DNA of 64,000 nt from Candidatus Faeciplasma pullistercoris (GCA_018715525.1 DVLL01000021.1:225634-289633); one strand, 5' to 3'. Counted from the stretch's first letter, positions 27,480-37,021 are shown. Notes: generated by a model not told the origin, from the letters alone. Numbers and translations are program-made.

Positions 27480-29303
27480 ATGTGCGGTTTTGTCGGATTT
27501 ACAAATAAAATCAGCGATTCAGGCGAGGTTCTTAGCCGTATGACGGAGTCTATTAAGCACCGCGGTCCGGACTCTGAGGGCGAATACATCGACAGCGATG
27601 TAGCTTTGGGGTTCAGACGGCTGTCGATCATAGACATCTCAACCGGAAGCCAGCCGATATTCAACGAGGACGGCTCAAAGGTTCTCGTTTTTAACGGCGA
27701 GATATATAACTACCGCGACCTAAGGGCTGAGCTGATTGACAAGGGACATACATTTACAACCAATACCGACTCAGAGGTTCTTCTGCATGGCTATGAGGAG
27801 TGGGGCGATCAGCTTTTAAACCGCCTCAGGGGTATGTTTGCCTTTGTGATCTGGGACAAAAAATCAAAGGAAATATTCGGAGCGCGCGATTTCTTCGGAA
27901 TAAAGCCGATGTACTATGCCGAGATGAACGGCACATTCATGTTCGGTTCGGAGATAAAGAGCTTTCTGTGCCACCCGTCATTTGAAAAGAAGCTGAATAC
28001 CGACGCGCTTGAAAATTATCTTACCTTCCAGTACTCCCCCTGCGCCGAGACCTTCTTCAAGGGAGTATACAAGCTGTTGCCTGCTCACTGGTTCCGCTAC
28101 AAAAACGGCATTATGAAGACGGAGCGCTATTGGAGCGTAAACTTTGACGATGACAATAAGCCAGATCTTGAGGAGTGGGTGAACAGGATATCCAGCACCT
28201 TCCGCGACTCGGTAGAGGCGCATAAAATAGCAGATGTCGAGGTCGGAAGCTTCCTTTCGAGCGGCGTTGACTCAAGCTATGTGGCGGCGGTAGCGAATGT
28301 CGACAAGACCTTTACCGTCGGCTTCGGCGAGGATGAGCGCTACAACGAAATAGGCTACGCAAAGGAATTTTCAAAGTATATCGGCAAGGAAAACATTTCT
28401 AAAGTCATAACTGCGGACGAATACTGGGGGGAATTCCCGAAAATCCAGTACCACATGGATGAGCCTCTTGCGGATCCGGCAGCAGTCGCCCTCTACTTTG
28501 TGTGCAAGCTTGCTTCTGAGAGTGTCAAGGTAGTTCTGAGCGGAGAGGGAGCGGATGAGCTCTTTGGCGGGTATAACATATACAAAGAGCCTGACGATGT
28601 AGCCATATACAACGCCGTTCCAATGCCCATAAGGCGCGAAATAGGAAAGCTTTGCTCCAGACTGCCCCACAAAAGGGGCGTGAACTTCTTTATAAGAAGA
28701 GGCAAGACGCTTGAGGAAAGATTTATAGGCAACGCATACATCTTCAGCGAGTCGGAGCGCAAGGATATACTCGCAATCAAGACAAACGCACCTGCCGCCG
28801 CAGAGATAACAAAGCCGTTTTACGACATGGTAAAGGGCAAGGACAATGTCACAAAAATGCAGTTCCTTGACATAAACCTATGGATGACCGGAGACATACT
28901 CCTCAAGGCTGACAAAATGAGCATGGCCAACTCCCTTGAGCTCAGAGTCCCATTCCTCGACAAGGAGGTAATGGCTCTTGCGCAGAGGATACCCAAGAAG
29001 TACCGCGTCACCAAGGAAAACACCAAGTACGCCATGAGAATGGCCGCCCACCGCGCATGCCCTCCCCGCACCGCCGATAAGAAAAAGCTCGGCTTCCCCG
29101 TGCCGATAAGGGTATGGCTCAAGGAAGACGAGCACTATAATAAGGTTAAAGCCGAATTTGAGAGCGAAAACGCCAGAAAGTTCTTTAAGCCGGAAAAGCT
29201 TATTTCCCTTCTTGAGGATCACAGGGACGGAAAGTACGACTATTCAAGAAAAATCTGGACCGTTTACACCTTCCTTGTATGGTACAAGGTATACTTCTCA
29301 TAA
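27480..29303 (+). CDS. asnB: Asparagine synthetase, glutamine-hydrolysing
   Basis: Makes asparagine from aspartate, ATP and glutamine-derived ammonia. 607 residues: class II glutaminase with nucleophile Cys2 (MCGFVGF), the RRLSIID and SGEIYN-like VFNGEIYNYRD strands, and the synthetase domain with the PPi loop SFLSSGVDSS at about 257-266 and SGEGADELFGGYN. The ATG at 27480 must be the start because Cys2 has to be exposed. Single gene with own promoter and a strong terminator. Confidence 0.96.
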   Translation: MCGFVGFTNKISDSGEVLSRMTESIKHRGPDSEGEYIDSDVALGFRRLSIIDISTGSQPIFNEDGSKVLVFNGEIYNYRDLRAELIDKGHTFTTNTDSEVLLHGYEEWGDQLLNRLRGMFAFVIWDKKSKEIFGARDFFGIKPMYYAEMNGTFMFGSEIKSFLCHPSFEKKLNTDALENYLTFQYSPCAETFFKGVYKLLPAHWFRYKNGIMKTERYWSVNFDDDNKPDLEEWVNRISSTFRDSVEAHKIADVEVGSFLSSGVDSSYVAAVANVDKTFTVGFGEDERYNEIGYAKEFSKYIGKENISKVITADEYWGEFPKIQYHMDEPLADPAAVALYFVCKLASESVKVVLSGEGADELFGGYNIYKEPDDVAIYNAVPMPIRREIGKLCSRLPHKRGVNFFIRRGKTLEERFIGNAYIFSESERKDILAIKTNAPAAAEITKPFYDMVKGKDNVTKMQFLDINLWMTGDILLKADKMSMANSLELRVPFLDKEVMALAQRIPKKYRVTKENTKYAMRMAAHRACPPRTADKKKLGFPVPIRVWLKEDEHYNKVKAEFESENARKFFKPEKLISLLEDHRDGKYDYSRKIWTVYTFLVWYKVYFS

Positions 29304-29324
29304 TTGAATCGCAGCATTAATAAT

Positions 29325-29370
29325 CCTGCCGTTAAGCCCTAAAAATGGGTTTAACGGCAGGGTTACTTTT
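29325..29370. terminator. Two-way terminator between asnB and yolD-like gene
   Basis: 15-base arms (29325-29339 and 29347-29361, one wobble) around TAAAAAT, with T-rich sequence after. Serves asnB and, on the other strand, the SOS cassette end. Confidence 0.88.
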
Positions 29371-29785
29371 ATCCGAGCTCCTCCGGGAATACCTCGCCGG
29401 AAATAGCCAGTATGCTGTCATAGGGTATAACGCTTCCATCGTCAAAAACCATCGCCCTCTCAAAGTCGTCGAGCTTTTTTACACGCCCGATGGCTGTCAA
29501 ATACGCCCCGCCCTCCTTTTTAAGGTCAGGTAAAAAGTACACCGCAGTTACCTCAGGGTGTAAAGATATCATATCCTTCAAAAACTGCATCTTGCGGTCA
29601 AGCTCTGTTCTTGCATCGTCGCTCAGCGCCGCCTGTCTATCCGTAAGGCGAGCGGTCTCGTCAACGGCGTCGTCATAGCCGTCAAGCGCTGAAAACGGAG
29701 AAAACTGCGCCGCACGCTCTATCAAAGACATCTGAGGTCTTGTTTTTGAGACGTGGTGCGGCAAATTTATTATATCCTCGTACAT
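29369..29785 (-). CDS. YolD-like family protein
   Basis: 138 residues from the ATG at 29785 with GGGAGGAAAAA. YolD-like features: ISKTRPQMSLIERAAQFSPFSAL-type N-terminal stretch and a C-terminal beta region (GRVKKLDDFERAMVFDDGSVI). YolD proteins accompany Y-family polymerases of the UvrX/YqjW kind and may act like UmuD partners; the mechanism is not settled. Downstream of the polymerase gene here. Confidence 0.88.
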   Translation of the reverse strand: MYEDIINLPHHVSKTRPQMSLIERAAQFSPFSALDGYDDAVDETARLTDRQAALSDDARTELDRKMQFLKDMISLHPEVTAVYFLPDLKKEGGAYLTAIGRVKKLDDFERAMVFDDGSVIPYDSILAISGEVFPEELG

Positions 29786-29881
29786 TTTTTCCTCCCATGC
29801 CAAAAAAATTTGATTAAAAACAGCTTATCGCCACATTATTTTGTACCACATATCAGGCTGCCGTCACAAAGTGCAGATCCT

Positions 29882-31393
29882 TTACGCCTTATGCCCGCCT
29901 ATCTGCGAGTTTCTGTCCTTGGCAGTCGCGCCCTCCTCAAAGTTCATGCCTTTAAGTATCGAGTTTTTGCCGAACCTCTTTTTAATGGATATTACCGCCT
30001 TTTGCATTCTTTTTTCCCGCTCAAGCTCATATTCTTCCTTTTTTCTCTTTTCCTCTATGGCAGCGTAATCGGTGAACATATCAAGCTGCTCGTAGCCCTG
30101 CTCAGACCTTTGAAGCAAGTCCTCCCCTATGACGTGATTGGCGGTTATATTCAGCTTGCGTATGAGAAGAGCCTTGTTTACAATCCTGTCAAACAGCTCC
30201 CCCGCCGCGTCCATTATCTGCTTGGACGAGGAAGTGAATCTTCCGAGATTAAGCGAGCCGTGCGCGCGCTTAGGCATTTTTCTGCCGTATCTGTCGCTCA
30301 CTACCTCGCCTTTGTATTTTTTCGCCCTTTGCGGGTCGGAAATATTTATCGTGTCATAGCTTATGCTCAAAACAAGCTGGTCTGTAACCATTCCCTTGTC
30401 CACCAGCTCCATTGACATTAGATCAGCCATCTCGCGCAGCACGAGCCTCGCTTTATCCGCTTCATACGGCTGATGAAGCACCTGTCCTGAGCAAAGACTT
30501 TTATTCTCCGGACGATAGGCTTTCACCGCTTCCACAGTCGCCGGCTCCCAGCCCCATGCGTGGTCGATCAATAGCTCCGCGTTCTTGCCGAAAAGCCGGT
30601 AAAGCAAATCCTCGTTATCAACCGAGCATCTGGCAATATCACCCATGGTGAACATGCCGTTTTCCTCAAGCCTTTTTGAGTACCCCCTGCCAACCCGCCA
30701 AAAGTCGGTGAGCGGCTGATGGGACCATAGCGTCCTGCGGTAGCTCATCTCGTCCAGCTCGGCTATTCGGACGCCGTTTTTATCAGCCGGCATCTTTTTT
30801 GCGACTATGTCCATAGCCACCTTACAAAGATAAAGATTGCTTCCTACTCCTACCGTGGCTGTTATACCGGTTGTTTCAAGCACATCGAGTATTATCTTCA
30901 TGGCAAGCTCACGCGCACTAAGCTTATATGCCATTAAATAGTCTGTCACGTCAATAAACACCTCATCTATGGAGTAGACTATTATATCCTCCGGCGAGAC
31001 ATACTTCATGTAAACCTTGTAGATTTTGGTGCTGTACTCGATGTAGTATGCCATACGGGGCTTAGCTATTATAAAATCTATCGCCAGTGACGGATTAGCT
31101 GAAAGCTCGCTGAAAAAACAGGAGGAGCCGTTTAGCCTACCGGACGGCGAATCATGCCGCCTGCCGGCGTTTGCCTCCTTTATCCTCTGCTTGACCTCGA
31201 ATAGCCTTCCTCTGCCGGGTATACCGTAGCTTTTGAGCGTAGGAGTGACCGCAAGGCAGATAGTCTTATCAGTTCTTGCCTCGTCTGCCACCACAAGATT
31301 CGTATCCAACGGGTCAAGCCCCCGCTCACGACATTCTACCGACGCATAAAAGCTCTTTAGATCTATAGCTATATATGTTCTCTCCTTGGCCAC
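29882..31393 (-). CDS. Y-family DNA polymerase (UmuC/UvrX type)
   Basis: Error-prone translesion polymerase. 503 residues. Palm residues: Asp in IAIDLKSFYASVE at about 8-20, Asp-Glu in SIDEVFIDV at about 148-156; the WRVGRGYSKRLEENGMFTMGDI stretch is the HhH. The C-terminal tail has an ordinary little-finger domain plus a charged end (EEKRKKEEYELE). The long form with YolD nearby is the Gram-positive UvrX/YqjW group, usually SOS-induced. Sits behind the GNAT gene on the same strand. Confidence 0.93.
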   Translation of the reverse strand: MAKERTYIAIDLKSFYASVECRERGLDPLDTNLVVADEARTDKTICLAVTPTLKSYGIPGRGRLFEVKQRIKEANAGRRHDSPSGRLNGSSCFFSELSANPSLAIDFIIAKPRMAYYIEYSTKIYKVYMKYVSPEDIIVYSIDEVFIDVTDYLMAYKLSARELAMKIILDVLETTGITATVGVGSNLYLCKVAMDIVAKKMPADKNGVRIAELDEMSYRRTLWSHQPLTDFWRVGRGYSKRLEENGMFTMGDIARCSVDNEDLLYRLFGKNAELLIDHAWGWEPATVEAVKAYRPENKSLCSGQVLHQPYEADKARLVLREMADLMSMELVDKGMVTDQLVLSISYDTINISDPQRAKKYKGEVVSDRYGRKMPKRAHGSLNLGRFTSSSKQIMDAAGELFDRIVNKALLIRKLNITANHVIGEDLLQRSEQGYEQLDMFTDYAAIEEKRKKEEYELEREKRMQKAVISIKKRFGKNSILKGMNFEEGATAKDRNSQIGGHKA

Positions 31394-31416
31394 GGCTTTC
31401 CCCCTCTTCCCAAAAT

Positions 31417-31866
31417 TTATCTGCGCTTTATCATCACATAATTTTTCAGCAGCACGCCGTTGCGCTCAACCTGCTGCTCTTTTATCATCTCATATCCCCT
31501 GCGCTCAAAGAAAGGCTTAGAGGTTATAGAAGCATGCGTGACTATGTCTCCTGAAACAGACTGCTCCAGCCTGTCGCAAAGCGCCGTCGCTATCCCCTGA
31601 CGCTGATAATCCTTATGCACATACAGCCTGTCGAGATATCCCGCGCAGTCTATATCCGCAAAACCTGCTATCTCACCGTCAGCCACCGCGACAAGGCTTG
31701 TATGCTCCCTGAAGGATCTGTCCCAGCCAAGCTTATCTATGCTGCCCGTAGCCCATGCGTCAAGCTGAGCCGGTGTGTAGTCGGCGGCGTTCACAGAGTG
31801 GACGGTATCATAAAACAGTTTCGCGATTTCATCCATATCGCTGCCGCTATATTTTCTTATAATCAT
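31417..31866 (-). CDS. GNAT acetyltransferase, YafP-like
   Basis: 149 residues, acetyl-CoA loop QRQGIATALCDRLE at about 94-107 after YLDRLYVHKDY, and a C-terminal FFERRGYEMI. Similar short GNATs are found next to DNA-damage genes such as E. coli yafP after dinB, and here it precedes the Y-family polymerase by 23 bases. Substrate unknown. Confidence 0.85.
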   Translation of the reverse strand: MIIRKYSGSDMDEIAKLFYDTVHSVNAADYTPAQLDAWATGSIDKLGWDRSFREHTSLVAVADGEIAGFADIDCAGYLDRLYVHKDYQRQGIATALCDRLEQSVSGDIVTHASITSKPFFERRGYEMIKEQQVERNGVLLKNYVMIKRR

Positions 31867-32189
31867 CTTTTTCTCTTTCCGAACGGGATCTTGCAGCTAT
31901 ATAAAAACACCTTATTTTTTCACTTGGCTTCCGCTTTATGCCGCCATAATCTTAATCTATTTTATCAAGGAAATCACCGTGTAGCTTTCCTTCCGCGCTT
32001 TTTATCAAATTTGTTTTCGTAAAACTATAGCTATGCAAATGATTTTTATAAGACCGCACTCCGGCTCGCTCCGCAGCGCTGAACCAACGCCCAGCAGAAG
32101 TATTTGCAACGTAATGTGCACCGCCTCGCGGTCTATTCTCAAGGCTGACGCTTAGCCGCTGTTGACGCGTATATATCCAAAAAGTTCCG

Positions 32190-32240
32190 GAACAAATGTT
32201 CTTATAAGCTATTGACGTGAACAAATGTTCGCGGTATACT
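32190..32240 (+). promoter_or_regulatory. SOS promoter with two LexA boxes
   Basis: Two identical GAACAAATGTTC sites at 32190-32201 and 32219-32230 fit the Gram-positive LexA consensus GAAC-N4-GTTC. The second lies wholly in the 17-base spacer between TTGACG (32212-32217) and TATACT (32235-32240), so LexA binding would block polymerase. The first may also serve the divergent polymerase cassette, though I see no good minus-strand promoter at the right distance. Confidence 0.85.
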
Positions 32241-32315
32241 AAAAACACAGGAGGCGTCAGCGACCCTCCCGTATAATCATAGCACACGCTCACATATGCG
32301 TCAAGGAGTGATTTC

Positions 32316-32567
32316 ATGTCAGACAACGGTCGCCGCAAGGCTTATGTATCGGTAAACATAGATGTCGATGAGGAAGGCGGAGTTCACCCGAGGCTTATCC
32401 GCTGGGAAAACGGCGTTACCTTCAAAATAGAAAAAATCGTATACAAATGCCGCGCGTCGTCAGAAAGGGTAGGCGGTGGAGGGATACGCTACACAGTCCT
32501 GATAAGAGGAAAGGAGTCCTACCTGTTTCAGGAGGGAAACAAATGGTTTGTAGAGGCGAAAATGTGA
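32316..32567 (+). CDS. Small LexA-controlled protein of unknown function
   Basis: 83 residues, ATG with AAGGAG site. All-beta looking: YVSVNIDVDEEGGVHPRLIRWE, GVTFKIEKIVYKCRAS, GGGGIRYTVLIRGKESYLF, then NKWFVE. Similar small proteins occur near Y-family polymerase/YolD genes in Clostridia, which I recall but cannot verify here. The SOS promoter 75 bases upstream ties it to the DNA-damage response. No catalytic motif. Confidence 0.75.
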   Translation: MSDNGRRKAYVSVNIDVDEEGGVHPRLIRWENGVTFKIEKIVYKCRASSERVGGGGIRYTVLIRGKESYLFQEGNKWFVEAKM

Positions 32568-32585
32568 TTTTACGGCAGGAAATAA

Positions 32586-32614
32586 TTGCGTTTACCTGAA
32601 TTTTATGATATGAT
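32586..32614 (+). promoter_or_regulatory. Promoter before the MBL hydrolase
   Basis: TTGCGT and TATGAT with a 17-base spacer. Confidence 0.45.
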
Positions 32615-32708
32615 TAGATGGCGGAGCACAAATATGATTGCACCAATTATGCCCTGCCGCTATGCATGGTATGGCATACAGGAATAATACTTTTACAGGA
32701 GGTCAGCT

Positions 32709-33299
32709 ATGGCAACTCTGCTGTATCAGGGACACGGAAGCTTCCGACTCACTACAGACACCGGCAAGGTGATATATATAGACCCGTTTGCGGGAAATGG
32801 GTACGACTTGCCGGCGGATCTCATTCTTGTTACCCACCAGCACCATGACCACAACTGCATAGACCTGCCGGCAAAGAAGCCGAGCTGCGTCATATGGCAA
32901 AGCTTTGATGCTCTCAAGGACGGAAAATACAACACACTCTCTCTTGACTTTGCGAAGGTCGAGTCGGTAGAGGCGTACAATCATCACCACAAAAAGGAGG
33001 AGTGCGTGGGATATATCATAACCGTTGACGGCAAGACTATCTACTTTGCCGGAGACACCGGGGAAACCTCCATGATGCCCAAATTGGCTGAAAGAAAGCT
33101 GAATTATGCGGTGCTGCCTATGGATTACACCTATACCATGGATATCGATGAGACAATCAGATGTGCTAAGCTTATAGCCGCTGAGCACACTATTCCCTCC
33201 CACATGTCTCCCGGAAAGCTGTTTGACATGGAAAGAGCCAAGAAATTTACCGCACCGGGCGCTCTGATAGTTCGGGACGGCGAGAGTATAAGGCTGTAA
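32709..33299 (+). CDS. MBL-fold metal-dependent hydrolase
   Basis: 196 residues, the compact UlaG/UPF0173-like shape. Metal ligands: THQHHDHN at about 42-49, and FAGDTGE at about 115-121 for the bridging Asp; late His in IPSHMSPG. Start ATG after an AGGAGG site. Substrate unknown; short MBL proteins range from lactonases to RNases. Confidence 0.88.
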   Translation: MATLLYQGHGSFRLTTDTGKVIYIDPFAGNGYDLPADLILVTHQHHDHNCIDLPAKKPSCVIWQSFDALKDGKYNTLSLDFAKVESVEAYNHHHKKEECVGYIITVDGKTIYFAGDTGETSMMPKLAERKLNYAVLPMDYTYTMDIDETIRCAKLIAAEHTIPSHMSPGKLFDMERAKKFTAPGALIVRDGESIRL

Positions 33300-33314
33300 A
33301 AGCCACAGCATATT

Positions 33315-33343
33315 AAGGCGCTTCGCGGCGCCTTTTTATTTTT
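33315..33343 (+). terminator. Terminator after the MBL hydrolase
   Basis: AAGGCGC (33315-33321) pairs with GCGCCTT (33328-33334), followed by TTTTATTTTT. Confidence 0.85.
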
Positions 33344-33410
33344 AACATATTTAACGCCGAAATTTGTGCAAAACTTGTCGCGCCAAAACGGCTTTATTTA
33401 TGCTGATATC

Positions 33411-33439
33411 TTGACAGTAATCAAGTTTGACCATATAAT
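33411..33439 (+). promoter_or_regulatory. Perfect consensus promoter before the ZIP gene
   Basis: TTGACA (33411-33416), 17 bases, TATAAT (33434-33439). Confidence 0.92.
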
Positions 33440-33483
33440 TTCTGTAGCTATAATTATAATATTTGTGAGAGGTCGTAAAATAA

Positions 33484-34338
33484 ATGGGAATGCTTGGTTG
33501 GGTAATTATTATTACCGCTATAGCTGGCATAGGCGGAACGGGTCTCGGAGGACTGGTCGGCGCGCTATTTAAGAAAAACACCGAAAAGTCGGTAAGCCTG
33601 CTTCTGAGCTTTGCCGGCGGAGTCATGCTCAGCGTGGTCTGCTTTGATCTTCTTATGGACGCCATGAGCCAGTTTGATAACACGACTATGAACCTTCTGA
33701 TCGTAATAGGAATGGTGCTCGTCGGCTATGGGGTCATATACATACTTAACTTCTGGATAGACAGAGCGACAAACCATGAGGTGGCTCATATCGACAATAA
33801 ACACCCTAAGACGGCGGATCAGCTATCCGAGCTGATCCACAGCGACCATTTTGAAGAGCATAAAAAGAAAAAGACGGTAGCCGATCTGTTCATAGGCGGA
33901 GTGGTAATGGCGTGCGCCATCGCATTGCACAATCTCCCGGAGGGCATGGTAATCGGCGGTTCATACGCCCATGACGGAGTCGTAGGATTCACTCTCACGG
34001 GCGGTCTGACAATGGCGATAGTAATAGGTCTTCACAACATTCCCGAAGGAATGTCGGTAGCGGTTCCTCTTATAGCTGGCGGAATGAACAGGGTAAGAGC
34101 GGTTCTGATAACTGCCGCGACCGGCGCTCCCACGATTATCGGTGCTATCATCGGCTACTACCTTGGCGAGGCGGGACCGCTCAGCATGGTGCTCTCCCTC
34201 AGCTTTGCGTCAGGCGCGATGCTCTATGTTGTCTTCGGAGAGCTTTTGCCTGAGGCTATACTCATGTGGCGCTCCAAAGCTCCTTCGCTTGGCATGCTTA
34301 TAGGGGTACTGACAGGTCTGCTGATAATCTACGCATAA
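33484..34338 (+). CDS. ZIP family metal transporter
   Basis: 284 residues, eight helices. The two ZIP signatures are clear: ALHNLPEGMVIG at about 144-155 and GLHNIPEGMSVAVP at about 180-193, both holding the metal-binding His/Asn/Glu. A short charged loop (HSDHFEEHKKKK) between helices 3 and 4 replaces the usual His-rich loop. Likely imports Zn or another divalent metal. Single gene with perfect promoter and terminator; no operator obvious. Confidence 0.93.
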   Translation: MGMLGWVIIITAIAGIGGTGLGGLVGALFKKNTEKSVSLLLSFAGGVMLSVVCFDLLMDAMSQFDNTTMNLLIVIGMVLVGYGVIYILNFWIDRATNHEVAHIDNKHPKTADQLSELIHSDHFEEHKKKKTVADLFIGGVVMACAIALHNLPEGMVIGGSYAHDGVVGFTLTGGLTMAIVIGLHNIPEGMSVAVPLIAGGMNRVRAVLITAATGAPTIIGAIIGYYLGEAGPLSMVLSLSFASGAMLYVVFGELLPEAILMWRSKAPSLGMLIGVLTGLLIIYA

Positions 34339-34354
34339 ACTGCTTTACAAAATC

Positions 34355-34393
34355 AAATACGGCGTTCTCGAAACCGGGAGCGCCGTATTTTTG
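34355..34393. terminator. Terminator between the ZIP gene and gltS
   Basis: ATACGGCGTTCTCG / CGGGAGCGCCGTAT hairpin, four-base loop, T-run after. Could act in both directions for the convergent genes. Confidence 0.88.
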
Positions 34394-34422
34394 TATCTAA
34401 TCTCAATTTTTACATCGTTTCG

Positions 34423-35823
34423 CTATTTGTCCGAGACGGCTTTTTTCTTAAGCCTGAATATTTGGCTTCTGAACAGTATCAGATTCATCACCGCAAAGAA
34501 GCCGATCAGTATCAGCAGCGTCAGCGCCGGCTCTTTAGGGGCAAATGTGGCAAGAAGCATCATCGGGAAGCCGAACACTATCGCCGGGAAGTTCTGATAT
34601 ACCATGTTGTCCATCGCGGGAGTGCTGAACTCGCCGTCAACCTCACGCAGCAGGATTACACCGGTGCTCGCTGTGCCCGTCAGCATTCCGTACATCATCA
34701 GAAACTGCTCTTCGGCATATCCGGGGAATAGCTTCTTGGCTACAAAGTAATTATAAACATATGTTATAACCAGTCCGACAACGCCGAGTATCAGCATAAT
34801 GCCCCAGTACTTTTCCAATACGCTAAGCCTTATCGCCGCAATTCCTGCTACTACCATGATATCAAAGAAAAAGTTGCTTGTCCTTGTCATAAGGAAGCTA
34901 TTGGTGTACTCCTTCTTGATAGCGCCGGCCTTTTTGAGAAGGTTCATCACAGCCTTTACTATTACCGCCGATAAAACGCCAAGCAGGAAGTTAAAGCCGA
35001 ATATCACCGACTTCATTCCCGGAAGCAGAAGCCCCAAGCCCCACATAATGAAGTATGCGATCATGTACGCCAGGGCTATAAGCGCCACCTGAACGGTGAG
35101 CTTGTCGAGACTTTCCTGCATAGGTATCTCGTTATCAGACTGAATTTCCTCCGAACGAAGAGCCTTTTCATCCAAATGCACTATCTTTATCTTTCCGCGC
35201 CGCTTCTGGATGTTGAGATGGATTACTCCTCCTATGCTCGCGCTCAGGAAGCCGAGAGCGGCAATGGTAAGACCAAAGCTTGCGCCTCCGCTGAATCCGA
35301 AGTCGTTCTCATATATCGTGCCGTAATTGAGAGCCTGACCTGTGCCCTGACCGTAGCCGAAAGGAAGAAGTATACCTGCCGCCGGGAAGAAATCAGTCAT
35401 TACCATAGCGGCGACTATCGTGATTCCCAAGCCGAAAATAGCCTGAATAAGATATGTCGATACCGTCGTGACACCGGTGTTGAATATTTCTATTCCGCGC
35501 TGCTTTGTCACCTTTCCTTTTGATGGCTTGAATGTCGAGGCGATAAAGCCGAGCGCAAGCATATGATAGGTAAGGATCTCAAGTGATGCCGTTCCGTTTC
35601 CGCCGAAAAACTCAGTATCGAACATGTCCCCGCCGTCGGTTACAAGCTTGTATATGCCTGATACTACCAAAAGCAGGCAGCCTCCTATTACAGAGGCGGG
35701 TATGAGCGAAGCCTGAAGAAATTTTACTGACTTCTTGAGAACATTCGCGCCTAACAGACTCAAAAGAAGTATGGCGATAATATTAAAATTGCTCCAAACG
35801 CTAAAGTCCCAAAAATTTTCCAT
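34423..35823 (-). CDS. Sodium/glutamate symporter, GltS type
   Basis: About 466 residues with 10-12 hydrophobic helices. GltS features: LGANVLKKSVKFLQ and ASVIGG near the N-terminus, and a GYGQGTGQALNYG loop around 160 that forms the first pore hairpin; LTGTASTGVILLREVD in the second half is its pair. Imports glutamate with sodium. The ATG at 35823 has AAAGG before it; a GTG three codons upstream is possible. It overlaps the acyltransferase stop by 23 bases. Confidence 0.88.
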   Translation of the reverse strand: MENFWDFSVWSNFNIIAILLLSLLGANVLKKSVKFLQASLIPASVIGGCLLLVVSGIYKLVTDGGDMFDTEFFGGNGTASLEILTYHMLALGFIASTFKPSKGKVTKQRGIEIFNTGVTTVSTYLIQAIFGLGITIVAAMVMTDFFPAAGILLPFGYGQGTGQALNYGTIYENDFGFSGGASFGLTIAALGFLSASIGGVIHLNIQKRRGKIKIVHLDEKALRSEEIQSDNEIPMQESLDKLTVQVALIALAYMIAYFIMWGLGLLLPGMKSVIFGFNFLLGVLSAVIVKAVMNLLKKAGAIKKEYTNSFLMTRTSNFFFDIMVVAGIAAIRLSVLEKYWGIMLILGVVGLVITYVYNYFVAKKLFPGYAEEQFLMMYGMLTGTASTGVILLREVDGEFSTPAMDNMVYQNFPAIVFGFPMMLLATFAPKEPALTLLILIGFFAVMNLILFRSQIFRLKKKAVSDK

Positions 35824-37021
35824 TCGCGTCACCTTTCTTTATGTTTTTATAGCGATAAAAGATGTTCAGGTACTTGACAGCGTTGAACCTCTTGCCGCTT
35901 TTTAGCTGATAAAGCGTCTTTCCGTAGTAAATATTCAGCTTGTTTTTTCCCAAAACCGAAATAGCGTGTATGTCATCAAAGCCAAGTGTCAGCGGATTGC
36001 TTCCTAACTCGTCTATCACAATCCTGTTCCCGTAAAGCGATACGCTCGCATCTTTTCGGAGAAGTATCTTATTCTTATACAGGATCACCTGAGAAAGACT
36101 GGACAGGTCGGTATACATCGGCTTATCAATATAATCAAGCGGATTAAGCCGGTTGACAAAGCTCTCCTGATAGTCGTACCACTCGCCGTAGAACCCAAAT
36201 GGAAAATCAAAGCCCGCTCCCCTGAGGCTCTTGTCCTCAAGATACTCTATCTTCCTGTGACAGCGCTTGCATTCTATAAAATTTCCGCTGCTCTCAAATT
36301 CGGACAGACCGCAAAAAGGGCACACATACGCCGTGCGCTCAAGGTATTCCGCCTTGACCGGCGACTTAAAGCTTCCGTCAGGTCTGCCCTCGTCTACATA
36401 AAGCTCTTCCTCTATGGTCTTATACAGCTCCTCGCGGCTCATTTCGGCGTATTCCTGAGGCTCGATCACTTTGGTGACCCCCGCGTGCATTCTGCCTTTT
36501 CTGACCTTATCCGACCACCTCGGCTGGACGCCGTATCCGCCCTCTATTTTCACAAGCGCAACAGGCAGCCCCACATGCTGTATGAGCCCGGCTATAGCAG
36601 GATTTATATACGAGGTCTTTCCGCTGAAGGTCCTGTTGCCCTCAGGAAAAATCGCTATTGTTCCTCCATCTTTCGCTATCCGCTCTATAGTCAGAACAGC
36701 TCTTACATCTGTTGCCTGCTTCTTTATCGGGATCGGAGCCACCGCCCATTTAAGCAGCTTCGATATCCAGCCCATCGAGAAAAGATCCTCGCTGGCAACA
36801 TAGTATACCGCTCCGCTGAAAATCATGCCTATGAAAAACTGGTCAAAGGCCGTCTGATGGTTGGAAATAATAAGATATGGTCTATGGTCTTTGTTGTCAA
36901 ACCGCTCTATTCGCGCGTGATATTTTAAACTGATTACCGGCTTCAAAATCAGATATGCCAGATTGCGCACAAACCTGTGCCTTGACTTAATCCACGGCTC
37001 CCTCTTTTTTGTTTTACTCAT
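35801..37021 (-). CDS. PlsC-type 1-acylglycerol-3-phosphate acyltransferase with zinc-ribbon tail
   Basis: 406 residues. The acyltransferase domain (about 40-220) has SNHQTAFDQFF (the NHx4D catalytic site) and FPEGNRTFSG. After it comes a four-Cys zinc ribbon, CPFCG and CKRCH at about 235-260, and a C-terminal part that looks like a GRAM/PH-like strand set ending in KYLNIFYRYKN. The tail is not usual for PlsC. Probably membrane-associated lipid synthesis; the ribbon's role is unknown. Confidence 0.82.
   Translation of the reverse strand: MSKTKKREPWIKSRHRFVRNLAYLILKPVISLKYHARIERFDNKDHRPYLIISNHQTAFDQFFIGMIFSGAVYYVASEDLFSMGWISKLLKWAVAPIPIKKQATDVRAVLTIERIAKDGGTIAIFPEGNRTFSGKTSYINPAIAGLIQHVGLPVALVKIEGGYGVQPRWSDKVRKGRMHAGVTKVIEPQEYAEMSREELYKTIEEELYVDEGRPDGSFKSPVKAEYLERTAYVCPFCGLSEFESSGNFIECKRCHRKIEYLEDKSLRGAGFDFPFGFYGEWYDYQESFVNRLNPLDYIDKPMYTDLSSLSQVILYKNKILLRKDASVSLYGNRIVIDELGSNPLTLGFDDIHAISVLGKNKLNIYYGKTLYQLKSGKRFNAVKYLNIFYRYKNIKKGDANGKFLGL

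Noticed and set aside
31952..32338. A 128-codon minus-strand frame overlapping the SOS promoter
   Set aside because: It crosses the LexA boxes and the start of the SOS gene, has no ribosome site and no protein-like pattern; a chance frame.
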